In this document: in pieces, positions 23,791-32,169 of the stretch | Position numbering within the stretch: position 1 is the first letter of the stretch | How the letters are laid out: the number at the start of each line of letters is the position of its first letter | Origin: Ichthyobacteriaceae bacterium | Lineage (GTDB): Bacteria; Bacteroidota; Bacteroidia; Flavobacteriales; JADGDT01 | DNA length: 36,977 nucleotides | Reading direction: 5' to 3' | Assembly (NCBI GenBank): GCA_016744755.1 | Contig: JADGDT010000020.1 | Location: 1 to 36,977, forward strand | The notes under the pieces: generated by a model | What the model saw: the letters and a program-made list of their open reading frames with translations, nothing else | Databases searched by the model: none | What the model was told of the DNA's origin: nothing | Program-made: the position numbers and the translations under genes

Positions 23791-26355
23791 GTATTTATGA
23801 GCTCCTAAAGTTTTATAGTACCGCTTTATCAAAAACAAAAGCAACATAATTACTAATATTAGAATTAATGCTAAATAGTAGTTAATATAATTATTTTCAA
23901 CTTTATCAAAATTTCCATAGTAAGAAAATGAAGCCCAATAGTATGGTGATTTTTTTGAATTACTTAATTTATCATCATTTAAATAGACATGTTTTGAAAT
24001 GCTATTTGCCTCTACAATAGATTTGGTGTTTTTAAAATATCTATAAAATTCCTTTATTATTTCAGAGGTTGATTTGTCATTTATTTGCCACAAAGAGAAT
24101 AAAATATTATTTGCTCCAGCATATTGAAATCCTCTTGCAATACTCATTACTCCTTCACCTTTATTTACTTTTCCTATACCTGTTTCACAAGCACTAAGTA
24201 CTACTAATTTTGGTGATATATTCAACGAGTATAATTCATTCAATAGCAAAGTGCCATCGTATAACTCCATACTTGCTGGCTGTGTAAACGAACCACCTTT
24301 TGCATGTGTAGATAAATGGATTATATCAAAATCAATAATATTTTTTTTAAAGTTAAATATGGATGCTTGGTCGTTCATAAAAACTTTAGAATCACCAAAA
24401 TCAGTAATAGTTTGTGCTTCTTGAATTGAGTACTCAAGAACTTTATTTGTATTTTCATACACGGGGAATAGTCCTAAGATTCTATTTTTTTCACCTATAT
24501 CTTTTCCGTTATAATAAAATTCAGCACTTGAATTATATGCTAGATATTGTTTTAATACAACAAATGGCATTTTACCAAAATTATTGGAAATTGTACTTTC
24601 TGTAATTAGAGCATCAAAAGGAATGAAGTTTAATAAACCATCCGGAATAACAATTACATTATTGTATTTTGAAGTAATTTGAAAATTTGAATTTTCATAT
24701 AACTCAAAAGCTAGTTTCTTGAATTTAGAAATGTCATTATTGATGATTGAAGCATTATCGAAAAAGTGAATAAATTCTTTTATTTCATTTTTACCTAATA
24801 TAAGCCTGTGAAAAGTTATATCACTTTCTGTTAACGAAAACTGATAGATATTTTTGTCTCCATAGAAGTATTCTATAAGTATGGCATTGTCTATTTGTAA
24901 TTTCGCCCTAATTGCTTCTATTGATATATTTGACGATTTATTTTCAGGGTATTTTTCTGTAATTTCCTTGTGTATTGAGCTTATTTCAATATTAATAAAA
25001 TTCAATTTCTTGAGTAAATAATCAATTTTTGATGTTGTAATCCTATCATCTTGAATTAAGGTATTAGTTATTTTTTCTTGTGCGGAGTACAACTGCTGTT
25101 CTTTAATAAGTAAAGTGTCATTGGGATTTATGCTTAGCAAACTTCTTTTCTGAAACATGCTTTTCAAAACAGAGGCTTTGCTTTTTTCAGCATAAATAAA
25201 GGCTTGTTCGATGTACTTTGTATTTGATGTATTTTTATACTTTGAAAATAATAAGGAAATACACTTTTCGCTTCTTTTTCTATTTAAAGTATTATTTATA
25301 ATCTTAGTGTTCTGATTTGATACATTTTTTTTTAACAAACTAGAAACATAAAAAGATAAATCGTAATATTTGAGTGAGAGTTCAGTATCTAAACTCAATT
25401 GAGCATATAAGTCGAATATATCAATAAATGTATTTTCGGGATAAAGTTCTATATTATTTGGGAGTGTATTATTTTTATGAAGAGGCAATAATATTTTAAT
25501 AGCCTTTTCTAATGAAATTAAAGAGGAATTTGTTTTGTTGAGTTTCATTAGTAATTCAGCCTCTTCAACATAAAGTTTTGCTGTTTTTCTAGCTGAAAAA
25601 TTATTACTTTCTAATGTGAGTTCTTTTGCTTTTACAAATAGTTTATAACTTTTATTAAAGTTCTTTTTCTTGAATTCTATTAACGAATTAATCTTGTAAT
25701 AATTAGCTGTTTTTTCATGTAGTCTAGAATTTGTCTCCAATGCCTTATCAAACATATCTAAAGCAATATAGTTTGTGCTAAGATTATTGAATATCAGTTC
25801 TTTTTGTTCTACTGAAGTATTATTATTAAGTGCTTGTTCAAGTATTTCTACTGCGCGATTATAACTTCCAATATTGTGATAAACAACGGAAAGATTGATA
25901 CTTGCAGATGTAATTAGGGTTTGATTATTTTCTTTTTCAGCAATAATAAGATATTGTCTTATTACATTTTCGGCACTCGAATAATTTCCAACTATTGTAT
26001 ATAATTCACCTAGGGGTTTCAAACAATATTCTACAATATCGTAATTGGATAAGCTGTTTTCAACAAAGATATTATTGGCTTGTTCGTACTCCGATATTGC
26101 ATCGTAAATAATACTGTTTAGTTTTTGATAATATGCCTTATTGCACTTTAATATTACTAATGCTAGTTTTTCTTCTTTTGTAGTTGCTTGGTGCTCAAAT
26201 AGATCTTCTTTTTTTGATAAAACATGTAATGATTCTATATTTTTTTTATGAGTAAAACTATCTAGCGTATTATAAATCTGAGTTTCTAAATTCTGCCCAT
26301 ACATGGGAAATGCAACAATAATAAATACAAATACAGCGAACAGTTTATTAATCAT
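23785..26355 (-). CDS. Secreted, membrane-anchored TPR-CHAT protease
   Basis: 856-residue caspase-like (clan CD) protein. A signal peptide (MINKLFAVFVFIIVAFPMYGQ) is followed by a long helical TPR-rich region (about 25-420). A coiled or linker region leads into a CHAT domain (about 560-810) and a C-terminal transmembrane helix (about 825-845) with a short basic tail. The catalytic dyad is intact: His684 in HLSTHAKGG and Cys723 in VLSACETG, with the following GEGVMSIARGFQYAGAN typical of CHAT. The topology places TPR and CHAT in the periplasm, anchored to the inner membrane. It lies 21 bases after the PKD gene, so both are one operon. Substrate unknown. The nearby sigma/anti-sigma pair suggests proteolytic signalling (inference). 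Confidence 0.93.
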   Translation of the reverse strand: MINKLFAVFVFIIVAFPMYGQNLETQIYNTLDSFTHKKNIESLHVLSKKEDLFEHQATTKEEKLALVILKCNKAYYQKLNSIIYDAISEYEQANNIFVENSLSNYDIVEYCLKPLGELYTIVGNYSSAENVIRQYLIIAEKENNQTLITSASINLSVVYHNIGSYNRAVEILEQALNNNTSVEQKELIFNNLSTNYIALDMFDKALETNSRLHEKTANYYKINSLIEFKKKNFNKSYKLFVKAKELTLESNNFSARKTAKLYVEEAELLMKLNKTNSSLISLEKAIKILLPLHKNNTLPNNIELYPENTFIDIFDLYAQLSLDTELSLKYYDLSFYVSSLLKKNVSNQNTKIINNTLNRKRSEKCISLLFSKYKNTSNTKYIEQAFIYAEKSKASVLKSMFQKRSLLSINPNDTLLIKEQQLYSAQEKITNTLIQDDRITTSKIDYLLKKLNFINIEISSIHKEITEKYPENKSSNISIEAIRAKLQIDNAILIEYFYGDKNIYQFSLTESDITFHRLILGKNEIKEFIHFFDNASIINNDISKFKKLAFELYENSNFQITSKYNNVIVIPDGLLNFIPFDALITESTISNNFGKMPFVVLKQYLAYNSSAEFYYNGKDIGEKNRILGLFPVYENTNKVLEYSIQEAQTITDFGDSKVFMNDQASIFNFKKNIIDFDIIHLSTHAKGGSFTQPASMELYDGTLLLNELYSLNISPKLVVLSACETGIGKVNKGEGVMSIARGFQYAGANNILFSLWQINDKSTSEIIKEFYRYFKNTKSIVEANSISKHVYLNDDKLSNSKKSPYYWASFSYYGNFDKVENNYINYYLALILILVIMLLLFLIKRYYKTLGAHKYL

Positions 26356-26376
26356 ACATCAGCTTTAAAACTATTT

Positions 26377-28341
26377 CTAAAATTTCCAAATAGCATAAAT
26401 ATGCCAATGGTTATAATTTTTATTTGTACTAAGTACATATCTAGTACCAATACTTGGTCCAATACGAGCAAAACCAGCTGTAACATCAAACAACATAGCA
26501 CCTCTGAGGTTTGTAAATGATGAATTTACATTATCAGAATATGTTTTATTGTCGATTAATTCATATTGCCAATCTTCAAATTTTGGATCATAGTAACCTC
26601 TATAATTGTTACTATTGGTTTCTATAGAATTACTTTCCGACAAACTTACAGTTGCCTGTGCACCAACTCCAACACTAAAATAATCATTAATATTATAGTG
26701 CATAATAATTGGTATTTCCAAATCAATATTTTTATAACTATTATTGATGGAATCCACTTTAAATAAAGTAATATCTCCTTTTGGCGTTTCCTCTATTGTA
26801 GTCTCCAATTTGTCGAAACTACTAAAATTATTGTTCAGTTCGGCTTGCAAATACCATCGATATGATTTGTATGGTTGTATTGTAACTCCTATAAAATAAT
26901 TTCTAGAATTAGTTAAATCAGGATAATAATTATAACCTGCTTTTGCTCCAATAGAAATGCCTGTTGTAAATCTTGTGGTAGCGTAATTTGTAATTATGGG
27001 GTCATTCTTATCGAAAATTATAGATGTTTTACTTTTGGTTTTCTTTTTGTGAAAATCCTTGTTAAACATCAAACTATATTCAACATATCCCTTGGTAGAA
27101 TCAATATCAGAAACACCTTTTTGCTCGCTACCAGGAACGTAAATATTGTTAAATGTAAATATTATCTGGTTGTCTGTAGATATTGTGTCTAGCCTGCTAC
27201 TATTATTGGTACTATCATTCGATATTTTGCATTCGGGATACATACCCAAAATTTTCAAACTCGATTTATCATACATTTCAGGGATATCAGTCTCTAAACG
27301 TATTGTTTGTGCAGGACCTTCGCCATTATTTTGAAATCTAATTTTGTATTTCACTCTTCTAGATTTTACAAATCTATAACTCATAAAACTCCCATTAGAA
27401 GACATTTTATTTGGATCGTGAGATGTGACAATTTCCATCTCCATATCTTTCACAGTATGATTTTCGTATGTTCTATCTGGCACAAAGACTCCCCTAATTG
27501 AGATAATAGCACTTGTATCTTTAAGCATCTCGGGTGTGGTTTGCATTGTGAAAAAAATGTTACGCTCTTCGCCAGTTTGTAATTCATTAAAATTCAGAAT
27601 ACTGAAATCTTTATAATATTCTTTAGATTCTTCTAATGTTAATGGTAGATTATTTCTTTCTAAGCTGTCTTTTTTTGGTTCGAAAATATAACCAAAATCA
27701 TTATCTAGTGATGCTATTAATGTGTTCTTATCTTTAATTATATTATTAAAAGCAAATGAATAATCTTGTGGTTTTTTTTCGTTGTGATGTGTTCTTACAT
27801 CAGTAATTGTGAAATTATTTTTATTGTAATTACTTTCGTTATAAAACATGAATAGTTTACCATTTAATGGGTAATCTTTAGTGTTCTTGTAACTCATTAC
27901 TACAACTATTTCTTGATTTGGAATCGGCTCACGATTTCTTTCTAACGAAAAATCAGTATTCATTGATGCAGGTTTATTCGCTTTGTATTTTGTAGAATTT
28001 ACTGATATTTTTTTTGGACGAGTGCTAGGAGGCTTACCTGTATCATAATTGTTTGTGGCCCAAAGTCTAACTTTGTAATCGCCACTTTTATTATATATAT
28101 GATTTGGCACTTTTTGTTTACTAAATTCGCCATCTCCAAATTCCCAATAGTAAGTATAAAATGCTTTTGGAGCACCTGCAATTTGATCGAGTACAGGTGT
28201 ATCTGCATGAAACTCTACTTTATTCTCATCTAAAGTATATTTAATATTTGCAATTCGAGAAATCGAATCTAATGTTGTCTTTTCTTGACCAATTGTACTT
28301 ATAGCTATTAAATTGGCAAGGACAAATAAAAGTTTCTTCAT
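26377..28341 (-). CDS. PKD-domain protein with C-terminal outer-membrane barrel
   Basis: 654 residues with a signal peptide (LFVLANLIAISTIGQ). A PKD domain at about 35-115 carries the signature TYYWEFGDGEFSKQ and SGDYKVRLWATN. The middle region (about 130-450) is beta-rich and contains a DUF11-like repeat (YKIRFQNNGEGPAQTIRLET). The last 200 residues read as amphipathic strands of an outer-membrane barrel (ISIGAKAGYNYYP, YFIGVTIQPYKSYRWYLQAEL, VGVGAQATVSL) and end in Phe (IYAIWKF), the usual barrel C-terminal signal. It leads the operon with the CHAT gene, with its own -7 element. A surface or periplasmic sensor or adhesin is likely; the function is not known. Confidence 0.82.
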   Translation of the reverse strand: MKKLLFVLANLIAISTIGQEKTTLDSISRIANIKYTLDENKVEFHADTPVLDQIAGAPKAFYTYYWEFGDGEFSKQKVPNHIYNKSGDYKVRLWATNNYDTGKPPSTRPKKISVNSTKYKANKPASMNTDFSLERNREPIPNQEIVVVMSYKNTKDYPLNGKLFMFYNESNYNKNNFTITDVRTHHNEKKPQDYSFAFNNIIKDKNTLIASLDNDFGYIFEPKKDSLERNNLPLTLEESKEYYKDFSILNFNELQTGEERNIFFTMQTTPEMLKDTSAIISIRGVFVPDRTYENHTVKDMEMEIVTSHDPNKMSSNGSFMSYRFVKSRRVKYKIRFQNNGEGPAQTIRLETDIPEMYDKSSLKILGMYPECKISNDSTNNSSRLDTISTDNQIIFTFNNIYVPGSEQKGVSDIDSTKGYVEYSLMFNKDFHKKKTKSKTSIIFDKNDPIITNYATTRFTTGISIGAKAGYNYYPDLTNSRNYFIGVTIQPYKSYRWYLQAELNNNFSSFDKLETTIEETPKGDITLFKVDSINNSYKNIDLEIPIIMHYNINDYFSVGVGAQATVSLSESNSIETNSNNYRGYYDPKFEDWQYELIDNKTYSDNVNSSFTNLRGAMLFDVTAGFARIGPSIGTRYVLSTNKNYNHWHIYAIWKF

Positions 28342-28362
28342 TTTGCAATATTTTGGTTTTCA

Positions 28363-28370
28363 CAAATATA
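28363..28370 (-). promoter_or_regulatory. -7 promoter element of PKD-CHAT operon
   Basis: The minus strand reads TATATTTG, a full match, 21 bases before the PKD gene ATG and immediately after the upstream terminator. Confidence 0.6.
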
Positions 28371-28375
28371 GAAAA

Positions 28376-28406
28376 AAGAAGCGATGATTGTTCAACATCG
28401 CTTCTT
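28376..28406 (-). terminator. Intrinsic terminator upstream of PKD-CHAT operon
   Basis: Perfect 11-bp stem AAGAAGCGATG / CATCGCTTCTT, 9-base loop. In the minus-strand transcript it is followed by U6, so it ends transcripts coming from the lipoprotein gene before the PKD-CHAT promoter. Confidence 0.8.
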
Positions 28407-28466
28407 GTGGTTTGGCTGAGATAATTTATTGTTGTTTTGGTATTACTGATAAAATGATTAGGTAAA

Positions 28467-28495
28467 GAAGCCGGTGGTTGTAGTTCACCGACTTC
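28467..28495 (-). terminator. Second hairpin after the lipoprotein gene
   Basis: GAAG-c-CGGTG pairs with CACCG-a-CTTC around an 8-9 base loop, one mismatch. The minus-strand T-run is weak. Probably a tandem or processed hairpin at the 3' end of the lipoprotein transcript. Confidence 0.45.
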
Positions 28496-28584
28496 ATTTG
28501 TAGTTAATTAACTGTAAATTTAGGTTTGCCTTAGGTAAGAATATTGGCATTGTGATTATTAATTAACTTGTTACTAGACTTGTA

Positions 28585-29559
28585 TTATGGCAAATTATTG
28601 ATTGCGTCTACCAAATCAGACTCTGTACCAACTTGTGTATCACTCAATGTAAATTCAATTATACCATTTTCAACTATTGTTACGGCTTTTATAGCATATC
28701 TCCAGTTTTCACCTTCGGCTGTTGCAAACACTACATTACATTCTAATCCTATTGGTATTTGTCCGTAATGTTCTGAAAATAAATCATTAGAATAAGTATC
28801 AAGGTTTGCTAATGCATTGGGTTGATCGTCATAAACTAAATATACAGCACTATTTAAATTGTCATAACCTTCTGGAGCATCAACAAGAATTGTTGTTTTT
28901 GGACGTGGATCACTGTAAAATTTATCAACATTTGTCCATCCAAAATCTCCAAAGTATGCATTATACATATCAGCTCCTTCGCCATCCTTTTTTACAAGCT
29001 CTCCTTCTTCTTCTCTTTCCCATACAACATTACCATCTTCATCTTCTAGTCCAGTCCATAGTTGCATGTCGAAATCCATACCTCCAGTTTGGTTAGTTGG
29101 AATTTGTACATTTATAAAGCAATCTGTATCTAGTTTATTACCTTCTGAGTCTATTACTTCAAGATTAAACTCTCCTCCTGAAATTAGTAACACTTTTTTA
29201 TCGCCTTGTTTTGCCATTGTAGGCTTGTTGGTTGCGAGCATGTTGCCTCTGTCAAACATTGCAACTTTTTTCAGAGTAATATTACCGTATTCTGTTCGTC
29301 CAGGATTTTTGCGATCGACTAAACAATTAGCATCAAAAGATATTATCATTCCGTCTTTTGCTGTAAAACTTACTGCACCATCTTTTTGAGTGAAATTGAA
29401 TTCTTCTGTACGATCTTCAATTGCTTTTTGAGCTAGAGCATTAAACTCTTCGGAAGTTGGTGGTTTGGCAGGATCAATGTTCCCTTCCTTGGTTTTACAA
29501 CTTGTAAACGCTAGAGCCGATAATGCTATTATCGCTAATGATTTTTTTAAATTTTTCAT
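28585..29559 (-). CDS. Beta-rich lipoprotein, ZU5-like N-terminal region
   Basis: 324 residues with lipobox AFTSC (Cys21). Residues 55-165 resemble ZU5-like beta-sandwich modules of Bacteroidota surface proteins (AKDGMIISFDANCLV; YGNITLKKVAMFDRGNML; ISGGEFNLEVIDSEGNKL). The second half (DMQLWTGLEDEDGNVVWERE and onward to the C-terminus) is acidic and also beta-rich. No catalytic motif was seen. It is divergent from the sigma-factor gene and transcribed toward the PKD-CHAT operon, separated from it by two hairpins. It may be a surface partner of the PKD protein or a target of the sigma factor, both inference. Confidence 0.78.
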   Translation of the reverse strand: MKNLKKSLAIIALSALAFTSCKTKEGNIDPAKPPTSEEFNALAQKAIEDRTEEFNFTQKDGAVSFTAKDGMIISFDANCLVDRKNPGRTEYGNITLKKVAMFDRGNMLATNKPTMAKQGDKKVLLISGGEFNLEVIDSEGNKLDTDCFINVQIPTNQTGGMDFDMQLWTGLEDEDGNVVWEREEEGELVKKDGEGADMYNAYFGDFGWTNVDKFYSDPRPKTTILVDAPEGYDNLNSAVYLVYDDQPNALANLDTYSNDLFSEHYGQIPIGLECNVVFATAEGENWRYAIKAVTIVENGIIEFTLSDTQVGTESDLVDAINNLP

Positions 29560-29942
29560 CTTATTAATTTTTAAGTTAGAAGGAAGCCTCTATTGTTTGT
29601 GCTTCCAGTTTATTTCGTTTTTATATCTCTATATCAACTTCGATGAAAAATTGTTACCCATAATTATATGTTATTTTCAATAAAAATTATAAAACCCTGA
29701 TTTTAAAGGAGTTTTCAGATTAAAATTATTTTTATTTGAAGTAGTTTACTCTCTTAATCTTTGAAAAGATATGTAATTCACTAGAGATACTATCAGATTG
29801 AAATTCATTTGGTATAGTTATAAATGTTCAATTTCTGAATATTTTTTAATTGATAGTATCTACAGTTATTATAATAGGTAGGTGTCATTCTATTTATAAT
29901 CAAGATCATAATTATGTTTTTGAATCATTTTTTATAATTTAG
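29560..29942. other. Divergent intergenic region, lipoprotein / sigma factor
   Basis: 383 AT-rich bases. A small hairpin, GGAAGC (29582-29587) with GCTTCC (29601-29606), lies in the lipoprotein leader. No full TAnnTTTG match was found for either gene, which would fit use of an alternative sigma factor, but this is a negative observation. No ORF worth calling. Confidence 0.4.
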
Positions 29943-30536
29943 ATGCAAATCTATAATTGCATGAATAAGGATAAACAACACGAAGATCAAAAATATATTA
30001 CAGGATTATTGGAAAACAACTCATTTGTAATTAAAAGCATCTACGATAAGTTTGCGCCAAAAGTTATTAACTATATAAGGAATAATAGTGGGGACTACGA
30101 CCGTGCTCAGGATGTAATCCAAGAATCGTTGATTACTATTTTTAATCAGGCTAGTCAGCAAAACCTCAAACTAACTTGTCCGTTTGATGCATATTTTTTC
30201 TTGGTATGTAAACGAAAGTGGTTGAACGAGATAAAAAAAACTTCTAATAAAGAGGTAACAATTTCCGATAACGATGTATCTATTAATGAAGAACAGATGG
30301 CAATTGAAACTCTTATTTTTGAAGATAAACAATCTTTATTCAACACAATGTTTCAAAAGTTAAGTGATACTTGCAAAAACCTATTGAAAAAGACATTCGA
30401 AATAAAATCAATGGAAAAAGTAGCTGAATCACTTGATGTAACTTATGCTTATGCACGCAAGAAGAAATCGTTATGCGTTAAACAATTAACACAATTTGTA
30501 AGAGAATCATCAATTTACAAACAACTAATGTCCTAA
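29943..30536 (+). CDS. ECF-type sigma-70 family RNA polymerase sigma factor
   Basis: 197-residue two-domain sigma factor. Region 2 is FAPKVINYIRNNSGDYDRAQDVIQESLITIF (about 37-67), the -10-binding helix pair. Region 4 is LSDTCKNLLKKTFEIKSMEKVAESLDVTYAYARKKKSLC (about 140-180), a helix-turn-helix for -35 recognition, with an unusual YAYARKKK in the place of the common VRTRLHRAR-like helix. A second ATG at 29961 would give MNKDKQ..., which looks more natural; both are possible. The next gene starts 7 bases after the stop and encodes a membrane protein with an anti-sigma-like N-terminus, so the two form an operon. Confidence 0.88.
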   Translation: MQIYNCMNKDKQHEDQKYITGLLENNSFVIKSIYDKFAPKVINYIRNNSGDYDRAQDVIQESLITIFNQASQQNLKLTCPFDAYFFLVCKRKWLNEIKKTSNKEVTISDNDVSINEEQMAIETLIFEDKQSLFNTMFQKLSDTCKNLLKKTFEIKSMEKVAESLDVTYAYARKKKSLCVKQLTQFVRESSIYKQLMS

Positions 30537-30543
30537 ATATAAA

Positions 30544-31275
30544 ATGGAAGAGCAAAATATAATATTCGATAATTATCTTATGGGGAAAATGTCTGCTGAT
30601 GAAATTGCGGATTTCGAAAAAGAGCTTACGGTAGATGATGATTCCTTAAAAAAAGACTTTGAAATATACCGTGACCTACAAATGTATTTGAAGCATGAAA
30701 TAGGTAATAAAGAGCAAAATGAAGTTTTCAAAGAGAATATTTCAAATATTTCGGAGAAGTACTTTAGCGATAAAAAAGAGAATGTACGAAAACTTAATAG
30801 TTGGCATTTCTTGGCAATAGCTTCAAGTATAATTGTTGCGTTCGGATTATTTTTATTTACGAATCCTTCAAAACCAAGTTATTCAGAATATGCAATCCAC
30901 GACAACATAAGCCTTACAGTACGTGGAGATAATCATGAACAATTACAAAAAGCAGAGGCTGAATTTAATAATGGAAGTTACGAAAAGGCAAACTACTTAT
31001 TTAGTAAAATTCTACAATCAGATTCAGTTAATACCGAAATAATATTATACAAGGCTATTTCTGAAATAGAATTAGGAATTTATACTGATGCTGAAAATTC
31101 ACTAACAGAAATTTCTAAAGGTAAATCGGCATATACCGATCAAGCAAAATGGTACTTGGCACTAAGTAAATTGAAACAAGAAAAGTATGATGAATGTTTA
31201 CAAGTACTTAATACTATTTCTGAAGGTTTTGAAAAACAAAAAGAACTTGAAGATATTATTGATAGGCTGGAATAA
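30544..31275 (+). CDS. Single-pass membrane protein: anti-sigma-like plus TPR-like
   Basis: 243 residues in three parts. Residues 1-86 are helical and acidic, starting EEQNIIFDNYLMGKMSADEIADFEKELTVDD, the pattern of Bacteroidota anti-sigma N-termini that lack the zinc-binding motif. A transmembrane helix covers about 87-106 (WHFLAIASSIIVAFGLFLF). Residues 125-243 form TPR-like helix pairs (AEAEFNNGSYEKANYLFSKI; KWYLALSKLKQEKYDECLQVL). Predicted topology is N-terminus in the cytoplasm and TPR part in the periplasm. The 7-base gap to the sigma gene supports a sigma/regulator pair. A terminator follows. Anti-sigma function is inferred from position and architecture. Confidence 0.8.
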   Translation: MEEQNIIFDNYLMGKMSADEIADFEKELTVDDDSLKKDFEIYRDLQMYLKHEIGNKEQNEVFKENISNISEKYFSDKKENVRKLNSWHFLAIASSIIVAFGLFLFTNPSKPSYSEYAIHDNISLTVRGDNHEQLQKAEAEFNNGSYEKANYLFSKILQSDSVNTEIILYKAISEIELGIYTDAENSLTEISKGKSAYTDQAKWYLALSKLKQEKYDECLQVLNTISEGFEKQKELEDIIDRLE

Positions 31276-31348
31276 TTTAGGATATTCAGTGTTTAAATCA
31301 ATTTGTAGAATTCATCTATGTAGTTTAGCAGAATAATTTAAAGCTTTA

Positions 31349-31380
31349 ACCTTCACAATTTATCTTGCGAAGGTTTTTTT
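31349..31380 (+). terminator. Intrinsic terminator of sigma/anti-sigma operon
   Basis: AACCTTC-a-CAA pairs with TTG-c-GAAGGTT, followed by a T7 run. About 75 bases after the stop at 31275. Confidence 0.8.
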
Positions 31381-31457
31381 AGGACTATACAGTAGTAATA
31401 ATACCTTGTTGCAATTTTATTGACTATTAGTAAAATCAATAATCAATAAAATGGTTT

Positions 31458-31465
31458 TATATTTG
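31458..31465 (+). promoter_or_regulatory. -7 promoter element of the 49-aa gene
   Basis: TATATTTG, a full match, ends 4 bases before the ATG at 31470, implying a leaderless or nearly leaderless message. Confidence 0.5.
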
Positions 31466-31469
31466 TCCT

Positions 31470-31619
31470 ATGAAAAAAGCAATATTTAAATCTTTGGCAA
31501 AAGTAAATAAGTTAATGCTTCCTAGTTTTTCCAGAAGGCAACTTGATATGTCAACAGCTAGTAAGCTACAAATGGCCATTATCGGATGGCGATACTACGT
31601 TACCAAGAATAGCTTGTAA
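31470..31619 (+). CDS. Small conserved-looking basic protein, 49 aa
   Basis: Too short for the supplied track. It starts MKKAIFKSLAKVNKLMLPSF and ends MAIIGWRYYVTKNSL before TAA. It is strongly basic (about 10 Lys/Arg). The pattern K-x-N-K-x-x-L-P-S-x-S...LDxSxASKxQxAIIGWRYYVT is one I associate with small conserved Bacteroidota proteins of unknown function. A full -7 promoter element lies directly upstream and the sigma operon terminator isolates it on the left. It might bind RNA or ribosomes given its size and charge, but that is speculation. Confidence 0.72.
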   Translation: MKKAIFKSLAKVNKLMLPSFSRRQLDMSTASKLQMAIIGWRYYVTKNSL

Positions 31620-31725
31620 TTACCGTGATCGTTATGTTGAGTGGAATTTCCAGAGTGAAATGATGGAGATGTAATTGAAACATCTATAGTAACAGTGATC
31701 ACATTAATATTTATTATTTTCACAA

Positions 31726-31923
31726 ATGGACGGAAGAAATAGAAATAATATTGAAGTTGGAGTTTGGGTTGAGGTTGTACAGAAAAACCATCAACGTACA
31801 GGTGAACTTACCGAAGGATGTGTTAGGAGGATTTTAACAAATGCAAAATTTCATCCTCATGGAATTAAAGTGATGTTAGATTCAGGAGAAGTTGGTAGAG
31901 TAAAAAATATTTTGGAAGAGTAA
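31726..31923 (+). CDS. YwbE family protein
   Basis: 65-residue soluble protein of the YwbE (DUF2196) family, with the typical IEVGVWVEVVQKNHQRTGELTEGCVRRILTN start and HPHGIKVMLDSGEVGRV end. It folds as a small beta barrel with a KOW/SH3-like look. The biochemical function is unknown. The length equals the family norm. It lies 106 bases downstream of the 49-aa gene on the same strand and could be co-transcribed with it. A weak hairpin, CATCAATC/GATTGATG (31933-31963), follows. Confidence 0.9.
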   Translation: MDGRNRNNIEVGVWVEVVQKNHQRTGELTEGCVRRILTNAKFHPHGIKVMLDSGEVGRVKNILEE

Positions 31924-32069
31924 AAGTACTTGCATCAATCTGGGTTTTGAGAATCGATTGATGATTAAAAAATAATACCAATTATATTTCAGGAGCTTCC
32001 TTGTAGTTATAAAAGTTGAAACACATACCAGCAGTGTTATGTATTCTTGTTATATCAGCACTACAATCA

Positions 32070-32106
32070 CAAAAAAAAGAGCTACTCAATTAAGAATAAC
32101 TCTTTG
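32070..32106 (-). terminator. Intrinsic terminator of the POT transporter gene
   Basis: On the minus strand AAAGAG...CTTAATTGAG...CTCTTT forms a hairpin followed by T8. It lies about 65 bases past the stop of the peptide transporter gene. Confidence 0.65.
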
Positions 32107-32169
32107 TAAAAACTGTCATATCCTAACTAGTCTTGTGATAAGAATAGAGAAGATGTGAATATATAAGTT

